Shown: positions 1 to 6,606 of the stretch, one piece after another | Position numbering within the stretch: the first letter of the stretch is position 1 | Layout: each line of letters begins with the position of its first letter | NCBI GenBank assembly: GCA_045577635.1 | Contig: JAZNIS010000043.1 | Location: forward strand, 1 to 14,361 | DNA from: UBA6345 sp045577635 | GTDB lineage: Bacteria; Bacillota; Clostridia; Christensenellales; UBA1242 | Direction of reading: 5' to 3' | Length of the DNA: 14,361 bases | The notes under the pieces: generated by a model | What the model was told of the DNA's origin: nothing | Databases searched by the model: none | The model's input: the letters and a program-made list of their open reading frames with translations, nothing else | Position numbers and translations under genes: made by a program

Positions 1-30
1 AAAAAAGATGGGCACTAACCTATCTTTTTT
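1..30 (+). terminator. Rho-independent terminator of a gene left of the window
   Basis: A 12-base arm at 1-12 (AAAAAAGATGGG) pairs with 19-30 (CCTATCTTTTTT) around a 6-base loop. The single mismatch becomes a G.U pair in plus-strand RNA, and a T-rich tail follows. The gene it ends lies outside the window. The A/T flanks could also let it work on the minus strand, but the G.U pair favours plus. Confidence 0.65.
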
Positions 31-50
31 TATTTTATTTTTAAATTTTA

Positions 51-80
51 TTAAAATCAAAAACAAAAATGTGGTATAAT
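51..80 (+). promoter_or_regulatory. Sigma-A-type promoter of the HAD phosphatase gene
   Basis: The -10 is a perfect TATAAT at 75-80, preceded by TGG (72-74), which makes it an extended -10. A weak -35, TTAAAA, sits at 51-56 with an 18-base spacer. The Shine-Dalgarno GGAGAA at 89-94 follows, 6 bases before the ATG at 101. Transcription probably starts near 86-88, giving a leader of about 14 bases. Confidence 0.65.
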
Positions 81-100
81 TAATTTATGGAGAAATTATT

Positions 101-775
101 ATGAAAGTAGTTATGTTTGACTTTGATGGCACATTAACAAAAACTGCCCCTAACATTTGGAAAAAAATTTGGAACAAATTAGGATATGATACAACCGATA
201 AAATAAATTCAGAATATTACACACAGCTATATGACTATTTAAACCATAAAACAACCTATCAAGGTTGGTGCGATGAAACTTGCGAAAGTTTTAAAGCAAA
301 AAAAATGAATAAAAATATTATGCCTGAATTAATTAGCGATATTGAACTTATGGACGGTTTTGAAGATTTTATTAAAACACTTAAAAATAATGGCATTAGT
401 TTACACATTATTAGCGGAAACTTTACCGATGTTATTGAAGAAGTTTTAGGCGATTATGCTAAATATTTTGACAGTATAAATGCAAACGATTTAGAGTTTG
501 ATAAAGATGGTTATTTAACCTACATTAAAGGCACAAACTATGACTTTGAAGGTAAAGCAAAATTTATTATTGAATATCAAAAAAAGCACAATTTAAAATC
601 CGAGGATATGTGTTTTGTTGGAAATGGCGATAATGATGAATATGCACATTTGGCTGGTTGTAAAACTATTTGCATAAACCCCGATAACACTGACGGAACA
701 AACAAAACCTTGTGGCACACCACCCTAAATAACATTACAAATTTAAATCAAATTTTAGACGAAATTTTAAAATAA
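101..775 (+). CDS. HAD-superfamily phosphatase, phosphoserine phosphatase-like (subfamily IB)
   Basis: A 224-residue soluble protein with all four HAD motifs. Motif I is DFDGT at 7-11, with nucleophile Asp7 and acid/base Asp9. Motif II is Ser105 in IISGN. The motif III lysine is Lys152 in GKAKF. Motif IV is GNGDND at 174-179, with the Mg-binding aspartates. The alpha-helical insert between motifs I and II (about 15-85) is a C1-type cap, as in phosphoserine phosphatase and MtnX-like enzymes. The family hydrolyses phosphomonoesters through a phospho-aspartate intermediate; the substrate cannot be read from the sequence. No serine-biosynthesis neighbour supports calling it SerB. It is a single-gene unit with its own promoter, a good Shine-Dalgarno (GGAGAA at 89-94) and a hairpin 31 bases after the stop. 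Confidence 0.88.
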   Translation: MKVVMFDFDGTLTKTAPNIWKKIWNKLGYDTTDKINSEYYTQLYDYLNHKTTYQGWCDETCESFKAKKMNKNIMPELISDIELMDGFEDFIKTLKNNGISLHIISGNFTDVIEEVLGDYAKYFDSINANDLEFDKDGYLTYIKGTNYDFEGKAKFIIEYQKKHNLKSEDMCFVGNGDNDEYAHLAGCKTICINPDNTDGTNKTLWHTTLNNITNLNQILDEILK

Positions 776-806
776 AGTTATAAACATTTTAGTAAAACTT
801 GTTAAT

Positions 807-838
807 AAAAAACACTCTGACTTTTCAGAGTGTTTTTT
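807..838. terminator. Bidirectional terminator between convergent genes
   Basis: Perfect 14-base inverted repeat: AAAAAACACTCTGA (807-820), loop CTTT, TCAGAGTGTTTTTT (825-838). A run of A precedes it and a run of T follows, so it can stop the HAD gene on the plus strand and the XRE gene on the minus strand. The minus-strand stop codon at 841-843 is only 2 bases away. Confidence 0.9.
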
Positions 839-840
839 AT

Positions 841-1890
841 TTATTTTTTCCTTTTAGAACGAATTACTAATCCCGAAACCAAAAAAGAAACACTTGTAAT
901 TAATAATAATAAGAAAATTATTAAATGAATATTATTTTCCAAACAAACTGATGGATTCCAATTACCAAAATTTGCTTTAAGAATGTTAACATCATTTATA
1001 ACTTTTTGCAAAGATTGATTTTCCACTTTTAAAAACATTGGAACAACATAAACAAATAAGTTAACCAAAGTTAAAATAATGCTAGTGTTTAACAGTTTGT
1101 TCAATTTTAAAAATTTAACAGACATCATTATATTCAAAACAATATAAACAATTAAAGCAATTGGAATTGCATATATCACACTCCATGCTAAATTTGAATA
1201 GTTGTTAACAGCAGTGTAAATATTAATTACAACAAGCAAAACTAATAGAACAATAAAACTTATTCCAACCGAAATAAAATCGTTATATTTTCTAATTTTT
1301 GAAAATATTTCATATTTTGCAATATATATTGGAACAAAAATTATAACAAGCCCTAAAAGGACTGAAATTGCTGGAATAAAAAACCAATTACCACCCGTAT
1401 AAATGCAACAAACAGCAAGCAATACACACAATGCCGAATACATTGATAATGGGATAAATAACAATTTATATTTTTTTATATATTTAGGTAGGTTTGTAAA
1501 TGTAAACGATAGCAATAAGGCAGAAAAAACAATCCAAAACCAACTTAATGTTTTATTAACAGCTAAATTACAAATAAAACAAGTAAGTAATGCCACACCA
1601 TAAGAAATAAGCCAAAACAATTGCCAAGAAAATGAAAATGCTCTCCATTTTTTTGCCTGAACCTTTTCTTCCCTAAACTCTGTATCCACACTAGCCGTAA
1701 TTATTTCATGTTCGGTAACCGATAAAATCGCCGACAATTTTGGCAACAAAGTTATATCTGGATGAGCAACCGATTTTTCCCATTTACTAACAGCAGATTC
1801 CGAAACAAATAAAAGTTTAGCTAATTCTTTTTGAGTCAAATTTTTTTCTAATCTTTTCTGTTTTAAAAACTCACCAAAATTATTATCCAT
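841..1890 (-). CDS. Membrane-anchored XRE-family transcriptional regulator
   Basis: 349 residues. The N-terminus is a Cro/C1-type helix-turn-helix (about 5-62): KRLEKNLTQKELA, then SESAVSKWEKS as recognition helix, and a typical PDITLLPKLSAIL end. After a short linker (63-87) the rest is hydrophobic, with about eight membrane segments near 88-108, 115-133, 144-162, 168-190, 205-226, 236-256, 269-288 and 321-343, and a basic tail (RSKRKK). The HTH would lie in the cytoplasm. DNA-binding proteins of this build are common in Bacillota; what the membrane part senses or does is unknown. Start: ATG at 1890 with GGGAG about 6 bases upstream (minus-strand complement of 1897-1901). It is a single-gene unit with a shared terminator at 807-838. 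An inverted repeat in front of the gene suggests self-regulation (inference). Confidence 0.85.
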   Translation of the reverse strand: MDNNFGEFLKQKRLEKNLTQKELAKLLFVSESAVSKWEKSVAHPDITLLPKLSAILSVTEHEIITASVDTEFREEKVQAKKWRAFSFSWQLFWLISYGVALLTCFICNLAVNKTLSWFWIVFSALLLSFTFTNLPKYIKKYKLLFIPLSMYSALCVLLAVCCIYTGGNWFFIPAISVLLGLVIIFVPIYIAKYEIFSKIRKYNDFISVGISFIVLLVLLVVINIYTAVNNYSNLAWSVIYAIPIALIVYIVLNIMMSVKFLKLNKLLNTSIILTLVNLFVYVVPMFLKVENQSLQKVINDVNILKANFGNWNPSVCLENNIHLIIFLLLLITSVSFLVSGLVIRSKRKK

Positions 1891-1913
1891 AAGCTACTCC
1901 CTTATTTTCAAAA

Positions 1914-1942
1914 ATTATAACATGTAAAAATAAAAGTTGCAC
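1914..1942 (-). promoter_or_regulatory. Promoter of the XRE regulator gene
   Basis: On the minus strand a perfect TATAAT (complement of 1914-1919) is preceded by TGT, an extended -10. The -35 region at 17 bases is poor (GTGCAA, complement of 1937-1942). It overlaps one half of the inverted repeat at 1935-1965, so a protein bound there would compete with RNA polymerase. Confidence 0.55.
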
Positions 1943-1965
1943 TTAATTAAATAAACAATGCAACT
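1935..1965. repeat. Inverted repeat, candidate operator of the XRE gene
   Basis: AGTTGCA at 1935-1941 and TGCAACT at 1959-1965 form a perfect 7-base inverted repeat with a 17-base AT-only-like centre. Centre-to-centre distance is 24 bases, a little over two helical turns. The promoter-proximal half overlaps the -35 region. The spacing is long for a classic XRE operator, so the two halves could be separate half-sites. Confidence 0.4.
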
Positions 1966-2002
1966 AGAAAATTTTTCAAGTTATAAATTTACAAACATAA
2001 AC

Positions 2003-2695
2003 TTATTTACGGTTTAAATTTTTCAACTCTATTTTTTGCTCGGCAGTAATCCTAAAACTTTCACAACATTTTTGAATAGTTTTGTTATAAACAAAATCTG
2101 ATAAATTTGAATTTTTAAATAGTTGCATTGTTTGATTATAATACTTTACAAAACAAACCGACAATGCCCAAGCAACTGCCATATTAACATAATAATAATC
2201 ACTTTTAACTGATAAAAGTTGTTTTAAAATTTTCAAATAATAATCATCGGTTAAAAAATATGTCATAAAAGAAACAATTGCAAATCGCTTTTCAAACTCG
2301 TTTTCACTATTAAAATAATTCAACAAAAAATTATAAGTTTTATTTAAATTGTTTTTAAAAAATTTTAATGTTGAAACAACTGAATCACACTCTGACCAAT
2401 CTAAAATTTTAGGTATAAACAATTTTAAATATTCAAACTTAACATCATCAGGAATTTTTGAATAGCCAATCACCATACCCTGCAATAAAACTTCTTCATA
2501 AAATTCCAATGGGTTATTATTTAAAAATTCAACAGCATTTGTTTTTACAATTTCTTTCGCAATTATTCTAACAACAGGAATTTTAACACCAACCATATGG
2601 TGTTTATTTTTTACAATAGTAGAAGAAAATTGTTTAAATTTTAAATCAGACAAACTATTAAGTTTTTCTCTAACAGAAACAATTAATTTATTCAT
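2003..2695 (-). CDS. DNA alkylation repair protein, AlkD-like HEAT-repeat glycosylase
   Basis: 230 residues, all helical, matching the DNA alkylation repair family (PF08713; AlkC/AlkD). Recognisable landmarks are GVKIP(VV)R near 36-43, DWSECD at 99-104, the basic KRFAIVS stretch at 136-142, YYVNMAVAWALS at 168-179 and TIQKCCESFR at 206-215. Trp100, Asp104 and Trp176 fall where the AlkD base-excision residues (Trp/Asp and the second Trp) are expected. The family removes N3- and N7-alkylated purines without flipping the base. Length and N-terminus fit the family, so the ATG at 2695 is likely right. Even so, it has no Shine-Dalgarno, and the -10 lies only 6 bases upstream, so the mRNA may be leaderless. 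It sits downstream of spoIVA but behind a terminator. The gap to the next gene (1891-2002) shows no strong terminator. Confidence 0.87.
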   Translation of the reverse strand: MNKLIVSVREKLNSLSDLKFKQFSSTIVKNKHHMVGVKIPVVRIIAKEIVKTNAVEFLNNNPLEFYEEVLLQGMVIGYSKIPDDVKFEYLKLFIPKILDWSECDSVVSTLKFFKNNLNKTYNFLLNYFNSENEFEKRFAIVSFMTYFLTDDYYLKILKQLLSVKSDYYYVNMAVAWALSVCFVKYYNQTMQLFKNSNLSDFVYNKTIQKCCESFRITAEQKIELKNLNRK

Positions 2696-2701
2696 ACAAA
2701 T

Positions 2702-2730
2702 ATTTTACCACAAACAAAAAAATAAAGACA
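2702..2730 (-). promoter_or_regulatory. Promoter of the AlkD-like gene, possible leaderless transcript
   Basis: Minus-strand TAAAAT (complement of 2702-2707) is preceded by TGTGG, nearly the same extended -10 as upstream of the HAD gene. The -35 at 17 bases, TGTCTT (complement of 2725-2730), is weak and lies inside the spoIVA terminator stem. Initiation 6-7 bases past the -10 would fall at or next to the ATG at 2695. Confidence 0.5.
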
Positions 2731-2748
2731 GGATTATAACCTGCCTTT
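2714..2748 (-). terminator. Terminator of spoIVA
   Basis: On the minus strand AAAGGCAGG (complement of 2740-2748) pairs with CCTGTCTTT (complement of 2724-2732) around a 7-base loop. One pair is G.U, which is correct only for minus-strand RNA. A T-rich tail follows (complement of 2714-2723). It starts 42 bases after the spoIVA stop. Confidence 0.8.
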
Positions 2749-2790
2749 CGGAATGAATATGATTAACAATGAAACATTGATTAATCTAAA

Positions 2791-4269
2791 TTAAAGTAAA
2801 ATACAAATAACTCCACCTTTGCCCTCGTTAACAATTCTGCCCAAAGTTTTTCTTATTTTTCTTTGAACATCAACCGGCATTGAAACAAGTTTGTTTTGTA
2901 ATCCTTCGTTTACTAACGAACTTAAACTTTTACCAAACATTTTAGTTTCCCAAATATCCTTAGGGTTATTTTCAAATTCAGAAAGTAAATATTTAACAAG
3001 TTCTTCCGATTGTTGTTCGCTACCAACAACGGGATTAACTTCGGTGTTAATATCAACTTTCATTAAATGTAAACTTGGTGCACTTGCTCTTAACTTAACA
3101 CCAAACCTACCACCCTGTTTTACAATTTGTGGTTCTTCTAAACTTAAATCTTCCTGACTAGGATACACAACTCCATAACCCGTTTCATCAACTTGTTTTA
3201 AAGCATCTTTAAATTTATCATACTGAATTTTAGCTTCGGTTAATTGCTTAACATAACTAATTAAATGATAGTCCGATTTTATTTCACAACCACATTCTTC
3301 ACTTAAAACCTTATAGTATAATTCAGGTTTAGGTACAACTGTAACAACAACCTTTCCTTCACCTAAAATAATATCAACATTAGTTACAACTTCAAAATTT
3401 TCACTATTTTCAAACATTAAAATTTCATTGTTAAAATCACCTATTTTAATGTAGTTATTGACATTTTCTGTAATGTTTGTGGCAATTTCTTGTATGTATT
3501 TGCTAGTAAAAGGCAAAGCACTTAACCATTTAGGCATTTTTACATCAATTGAAACAAGTGGAAATTCTTGCAATATTTTTGCAAATATTTTATCAACATC
3601 ATCATTTTTTAAGTTTTCAACATCTGCAATAATTACTGAAGATGAATACTTTTTTGATAGTTCTTTTTGTAAGTTTTTACACTGTTCAGAATCAGGATTT
3701 TTGCTATTAATTAACACAACAAAAGGTTTTCCACACTTCCTTAATTCTTCATAAACCCTTTCTTCAGCAACAACATAATCACTTCTTTCAATATCAGTAA
3801 CACTACCATCAGTAGTAACCAAAACGGCAATTGTGCTATGGTTTGAAATAACCTTATTTGTTCCAAGTTCGGCAGCTTCGGCAAATGGTAATTCATTTTC
3901 TGACCACGGTGTTTTTACCATTCTGGGCTTATTATTTTCTTCATGACCAACTGCACCATTTACTAAATATCCAACACAATCAATAAGTTTAACATTTAAT
4001 TTAACATTATCTTTTACTGTGATTTCAACCGAATTGTTTGGAATAAATTTTGGTTGGGTTGTCATAATACTTTTACCATCTCCACTTTGTGGAATTTCAT
4101 CTATTGCCCTTTCTTTAAAATTTTCATCAGTAATATTTGGAATTACTAATGTGTTTAAAACACTTCTAATAAAAGTTGATTTACCTGTTCTAACAGGTCC
4201 AACAACACCAATATAAATATCTCCGTTTGTGCGACTAGCAATATCGGAATAGATATTGTAACTATTCAT
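2791..4269 (-). CDS. spoIVA: Stage IV sporulation protein A, coat morphogenetic ATPase
   Basis: SpoIVA is made in the mother cell, binds the forespore surface through SpoVM and polymerises with ATP hydrolysis into the basement layer of the spore coat. The reading frame opens further upstream at a TTG (4281), but that codon lies inside the Shine-Dalgarno GGAGGG (complement of 4274-4279). The ATG at 4269, 4 bases downstream of GGAGGG, is therefore the start. This gives 492 residues, as in Bacillus subtilis. It also places the Walker A lysine (GPVRTGKST, 24-32) at Lys30 and the Walker B aspartate (LIDCVGY) at Asp97, both matching the known B. subtilis numbers. The C-terminus ends in the short hydrophobic GGVICILL typical of the family. 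It follows der-plsY but has its own candidate sigma-E promoter and a terminator on each side. Confidence 0.97.
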   Translation of the reverse strand: MNSYNIYSDIASRTNGDIYIGVVGPVRTGKSTFIRSVLNTLVIPNITDENFKERAIDEIPQSGDGKSIMTTQPKFIPNNSVEITVKDNVKLNVKLIDCVGYLVNGAVGHEENNKPRMVKTPWSENELPFAEAAELGTNKVISNHSTIAVLVTTDGSVTDIERSDYVVAEERVYEELRKCGKPFVVLINSKNPDSEQCKNLQKELSKKYSSSVIIADVENLKNDDVDKIFAKILQEFPLVSIDVKMPKWLSALPFTSKYIQEIATNITENVNNYIKIGDFNNEILMFENSENFEVVTNVDIILGEGKVVVTVVPKPELYYKVLSEECGCEIKSDYHLISYVKQLTEAKIQYDKFKDALKQVDETGYGVVYPSQEDLSLEEPQIVKQGGRFGVKLRASAPSLHLMKVDINTEVNPVVGSEQQSEELVKYLLSEFENNPKDIWETKMFGKSLSSLVNEGLQNKLVSMPVDVQRKIRKTLGRIVNEGKGGVICILL

Positions 4270-4295
4270 AGTTCCCTCCAATGTAGTATTACAAA

Positions 4296-4324
4296 AGTTT
4301 ATGAAATAGTTATTTAATTTATGA
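4296..4324 (-). promoter_or_regulatory. Candidate sigma-E promoter of spoIVA
   Basis: On the minus strand TCATAAA (complement of 4318-4324) is followed by a 14-base spacer and CATAAACT (complement of 4296-4303). Against the B. subtilis sigma-E consensus (KMATATT, 14-15 bases, CATACAMT), I count 5 of 7 and 7 of 8 matches. The position, about 10 bases before the GGAGGG, is right. No good sigma-A promoter lies in the same gap. Confidence 0.55.
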
Positions 4325-4335
4325 TAAAAAATAAA

Positions 4336-4367
4336 AAAAAGAAAGTTTAAAATTAAACTCTCTTTTT
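4336..4367 (-). terminator. Terminator of the der-plsY operon
   Basis: A 15-base stem: AAAAAGAAAGTTTAA (4336-4350), 2 bases, TTAAACTCTCTTTTT (4353-4367). The one mismatch is G.U in minus-strand RNA, and a T-run follows on that strand (complement of about 4326-4340). It begins 15 bases after the plsY stop. Confidence 0.8.
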
Positions 4368-4382
4368 ATAATTCAATTAATT

Positions 4383-5153
4383 CTATTCTTTATTTTCTGG
4401 TTGTTGTTCTTCATGGTTTTCTTCAATTTCAACCACTGCTTCATCTGGTTGGTTTTTATTTTGTTTATCCTGTTTTCTTTTTTCTTTATTTAATTTAATG
4501 CGATCAACATCCTTTTGAACTGCTGCATTTAAATCAATAATATTTTCGTTTTTATTAATTAATCGTTTAATGTTTGCTCTATGTGCCCAAACAATTAAAG
4601 CAACAACAAAGTAAACAATTCCTAGTCCCCAGAAGTTTCCTTCCATAATTAACATAACAGTATCAATAACCAAATATGAAAGTGCAATTAATAAACTACT
4701 TAAACTTCCAATTTTTATTAATACTAATGAAACAATGTAACATGCTAATAAAATTGAACCAACAATTGGATGTGCTACAAATGCAATACCAGATGCAGTT
4801 GCAACACCCTTTCCGCCTTTAAACTTAAAGTAGATTGGAAACATATGGCCAAGCACAGCAAACATACCACCAAAATAAATTGCAACTCTGGCAATTAATC
4901 CACCATCTGCTCCACCAAAAATTAAATAACCAGCAAGTGCAGAAACCACACCCTTTAAAGCATCTAGAACGAATGTGCAAAACCCTAAAATAACACCATG
5001 AGTTCTTAACATATTCATTGTGCCAGGATTTCCACTATCATGTTTAGTGATATCATCTTTTTGAGTTCTAGAAATAATTTTTGCAAAAAGTACACTTCCA
5101 AGCAAATATGAACAAATTGCCAACCCTACAAATTTTAAAACTGTAACCAACAT
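4383..5153 (-). CDS. plsY: Glycerol-3-phosphate acyltransferase PlsY with a charged C-terminal tail
   Basis: PlsY is an integral membrane enzyme that moves an acyl group from acyl-phosphate to glycerol 3-phosphate, making lysophosphatidate, the first step of phospholipid synthesis. Family motifs are present: SYLLGSVLFAK near the start, DSGNPGTMNMLRTHG (39-53), GHMFPIYFKFKGGKGVAT (102-119) and HRANIKRL (191-198). There are about five to six membrane segments. An ATG at 5162 lies directly on the AAAGGA, too close to it. The ATG at 5153, 8 bases downstream of AAGGA, is the better start and gives 256 residues. The last roughly 50 residues beyond the usual family end (about 200) are a Lys/Asn/Glu/Gln-rich tail. 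The start follows the der stop by 1 base, so the two genes are co-translated. Confidence 0.95.
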   Translation of the reverse strand: MLVTVLKFVGLAICSYLLGSVLFAKIISRTQKDDITKHDSGNPGTMNMLRTHGVILGFCTFVLDALKGVVSALAGYLIFGGADGGLIARVAIYFGGMFAVLGHMFPIYFKFKGGKGVATASGIAFVAHPIVGSILLACYIVSLVLIKIGSLSSLLIALSYLVIDTVMLIMEGNFWGLGIVYFVVALIVWAHRANIKRLINKNENIIDLNAAVQKDVDRIKLNKEKRKQDKQNKNQPDEAVVEIEENHEEQQPENKE

Positions 5154-5154
5154 T

Positions 5155-6480
5155 TTACACATCCTTTTCCTTTTTACTATTAACTAACAACCTAATAGGT
5201 GTTCCTTTAAAATCAACTGCATTTCTAATGCAATTTTCTAAATATCTTAAATAAGAGAAATGCATTAAATCTTTATCGTTAACAAACAACACAAAAGTTG
5301 GTGGTGCAACTGATGGTTGTGTTATATAGTAAATTTTTAATCTTCTACCATTTTTAGTTGGTGGTTCATTAGTTAAAACAGCATTTTGTAAAATATCGTT
5401 TAAATTACCTGTTGTAATTCGTTTTTTAGAATTTTCTAGCACTTCATTAACAGTTTCCATTAATTTATTAATTCTTAAACCTGTTAATGCACTACCATAA
5501 AGTGCAACATAGTAATCCATAAATTTTAAATCTTCAGCAAGCTGTTCGTTAAACTTATTCATGGTGTAAGTATCTTTTTCAACAGCATCCCATTTATTCA
5601 TTAAAATAATGCTTGGCTTACCTTCTTCATGAATAAAACCTGCAATTCTAACATCTTGTTCGCTTAACCCCTCGGTGCTATCTACAACCATTACAACAAT
5701 ATCGGCACGACGAATAGCATCAAAACTTCTAATAACACTATAAAGTTCAACCGAATCTTTATCTATTTTGCTTTTTCTTCTAATACCAGCAGTGTCTATA
5801 AGTAAGTATTCTTTTCCGTTATATTTAAACGGTGAATCTATTGCATCACGAGTTGTTCCCGCAACATTAGAAACCATTACACGATTTTCACCTAAAAGTT
5901 TATTTACTAAACTACTTTTTCCAGCATTAGGTTTTCCAACAACGGCAATTTTAATACGATCGTCATCTTGCAAAGCATCAACTTTGGTTTTAAATTTTGA
6001 AACAATAACATCTAACAAATCGCCAATTCCTTTGTTTAGCTCTGCAGAAATTGCAATTGGTTCACCTAAACCTAAATTATAAAATTCATATGTTTTTTCA
6101 AGTTCGTTATTATCAATTTTGTTTACAACTAAAACAATAGGTACTTTATATTTTCTTAAAAAGCTTGCAGCATCATAATCTGCAGGAAGTAAACCCTGTT
6201 TTCCATCAACAAACAACAAAACAACTTGTGCAAGTTCAACAGCAAGTTCTGCTTGTCTGGTTATGTTTTGTTGAAATTCATCTTTATTTTTAACATCTAA
6301 TCCGCCTGTGTCAACAATAGTAAAAGCATGCCCACACCATTCTGCATCGGCATAAATTCTATCACGGGTAACACCTGGCATATCTTTAACTATGCTTATT
6401 TTTTTACCTGCAATTCTATTAAAAAATGTACTTTTACCAACATTTGGTCTGCCAACTACGGCTACAAGTGGTTTTTCCAA
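5155..6480 (-). CDS. der: Ribosome biogenesis GTPase Der (EngA)
   Basis: A tandem GTPase needed for 50S subunit assembly. Domain 1 has GRPNVGKST (10-18), DTGG (57-60) and NKID (120-123). Domain 2 has GKPNAGKSS (182-190), DTAG (229-232) and NKWD (295-298). The C-terminal KH-like domain (about 355-435) includes the family signature around YYITQP and PPTF. The 441 residues match the usual size. The start is a TTG at 6480, with GGGGTG about 6 bases upstream and the protein beginning just before the first G domain, as in other Der proteins. It is the first gene of the der-plsY pair. In B. subtilis the neighbourhood is der-gpsA-spoIVA; here plsY replaces gpsA in that interval. Confidence 0.97.
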   Translation of the reverse strand: MEKPLVAVVGRPNVGKSTFFNRIAGKKISIVKDMPGVTRDRIYADAEWCGHAFTIVDTGGLDVKNKDEFQQNITRQAELAVELAQVVLLFVDGKQGLLPADYDAASFLRKYKVPIVLVVNKIDNNELEKTYEFYNLGLGEPIAISAELNKGIGDLLDVIVSKFKTKVDALQDDDRIKIAVVGKPNAGKSSLVNKLLGENRVMVSNVAGTTRDAIDSPFKYNGKEYLLIDTAGIRRKSKIDKDSVELYSVIRSFDAIRRADIVVMVVDSTEGLSEQDVRIAGFIHEEGKPSIILMNKWDAVEKDTYTMNKFNEQLAEDLKFMDYYVALYGSALTGLRINKLMETVNEVLENSKKRITTGNLNDILQNAVLTNEPPTKNGRRLKIYYITQPSVAPPTFVLFVNDKDLMHFSYLRYLENCIRNAVDFKGTPIRLLVNSKKEKDV

Positions 6481-6508
6481 ATTTCACCCCTTAAATTTTG
6501 TCTATTTT

Positions 6509-6537
6509 AGTTTACTACAAATAGTCACTTAAATCAA
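6509..6537 (-). promoter_or_regulatory. Possible promoter of der-plsY
   Basis: On the minus strand TTGATT (complement of 6532-6537), a 17-base spacer and TAAACT (complement of 6509-6514) lie about 29 bases before the TTG start. Each hexamer has 4 of 6 consensus bases. A second -10-like TAAAAT lies closer to the gene but has no matching -35. Confidence 0.35.
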
Positions 6538-6561
6538 GTTTACATATAGTATTTAAATAAA

Positions 6562-6599
6562 AATTAAAAAAAAAGAAACCAAAAAATTTGGCATCTTTT
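6562..6599 (-). terminator. Terminator of the spoIIP operon
   Basis: TTTGGCATCTTTT (6587-6599) and AAAAGAAACCAAA (6571-6583) form a 13-base stem with a 3-base loop in minus-strand RNA. There is one mismatch and one G.U pair, and U-rich sequence follows (complement of 6562-6573). It starts 7 bases after the spoIIP stop. Confidence 0.7.
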
Positions 6600-6606
6600 A
6601 AAATAA

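Noticed and set aside
2891..4216. Several plus-strand frames inside spoIVA
   Set aside because: They lie opposite strongly conserved SpoIVA codons and have no ribosome binding sites; shadows of the real gene.
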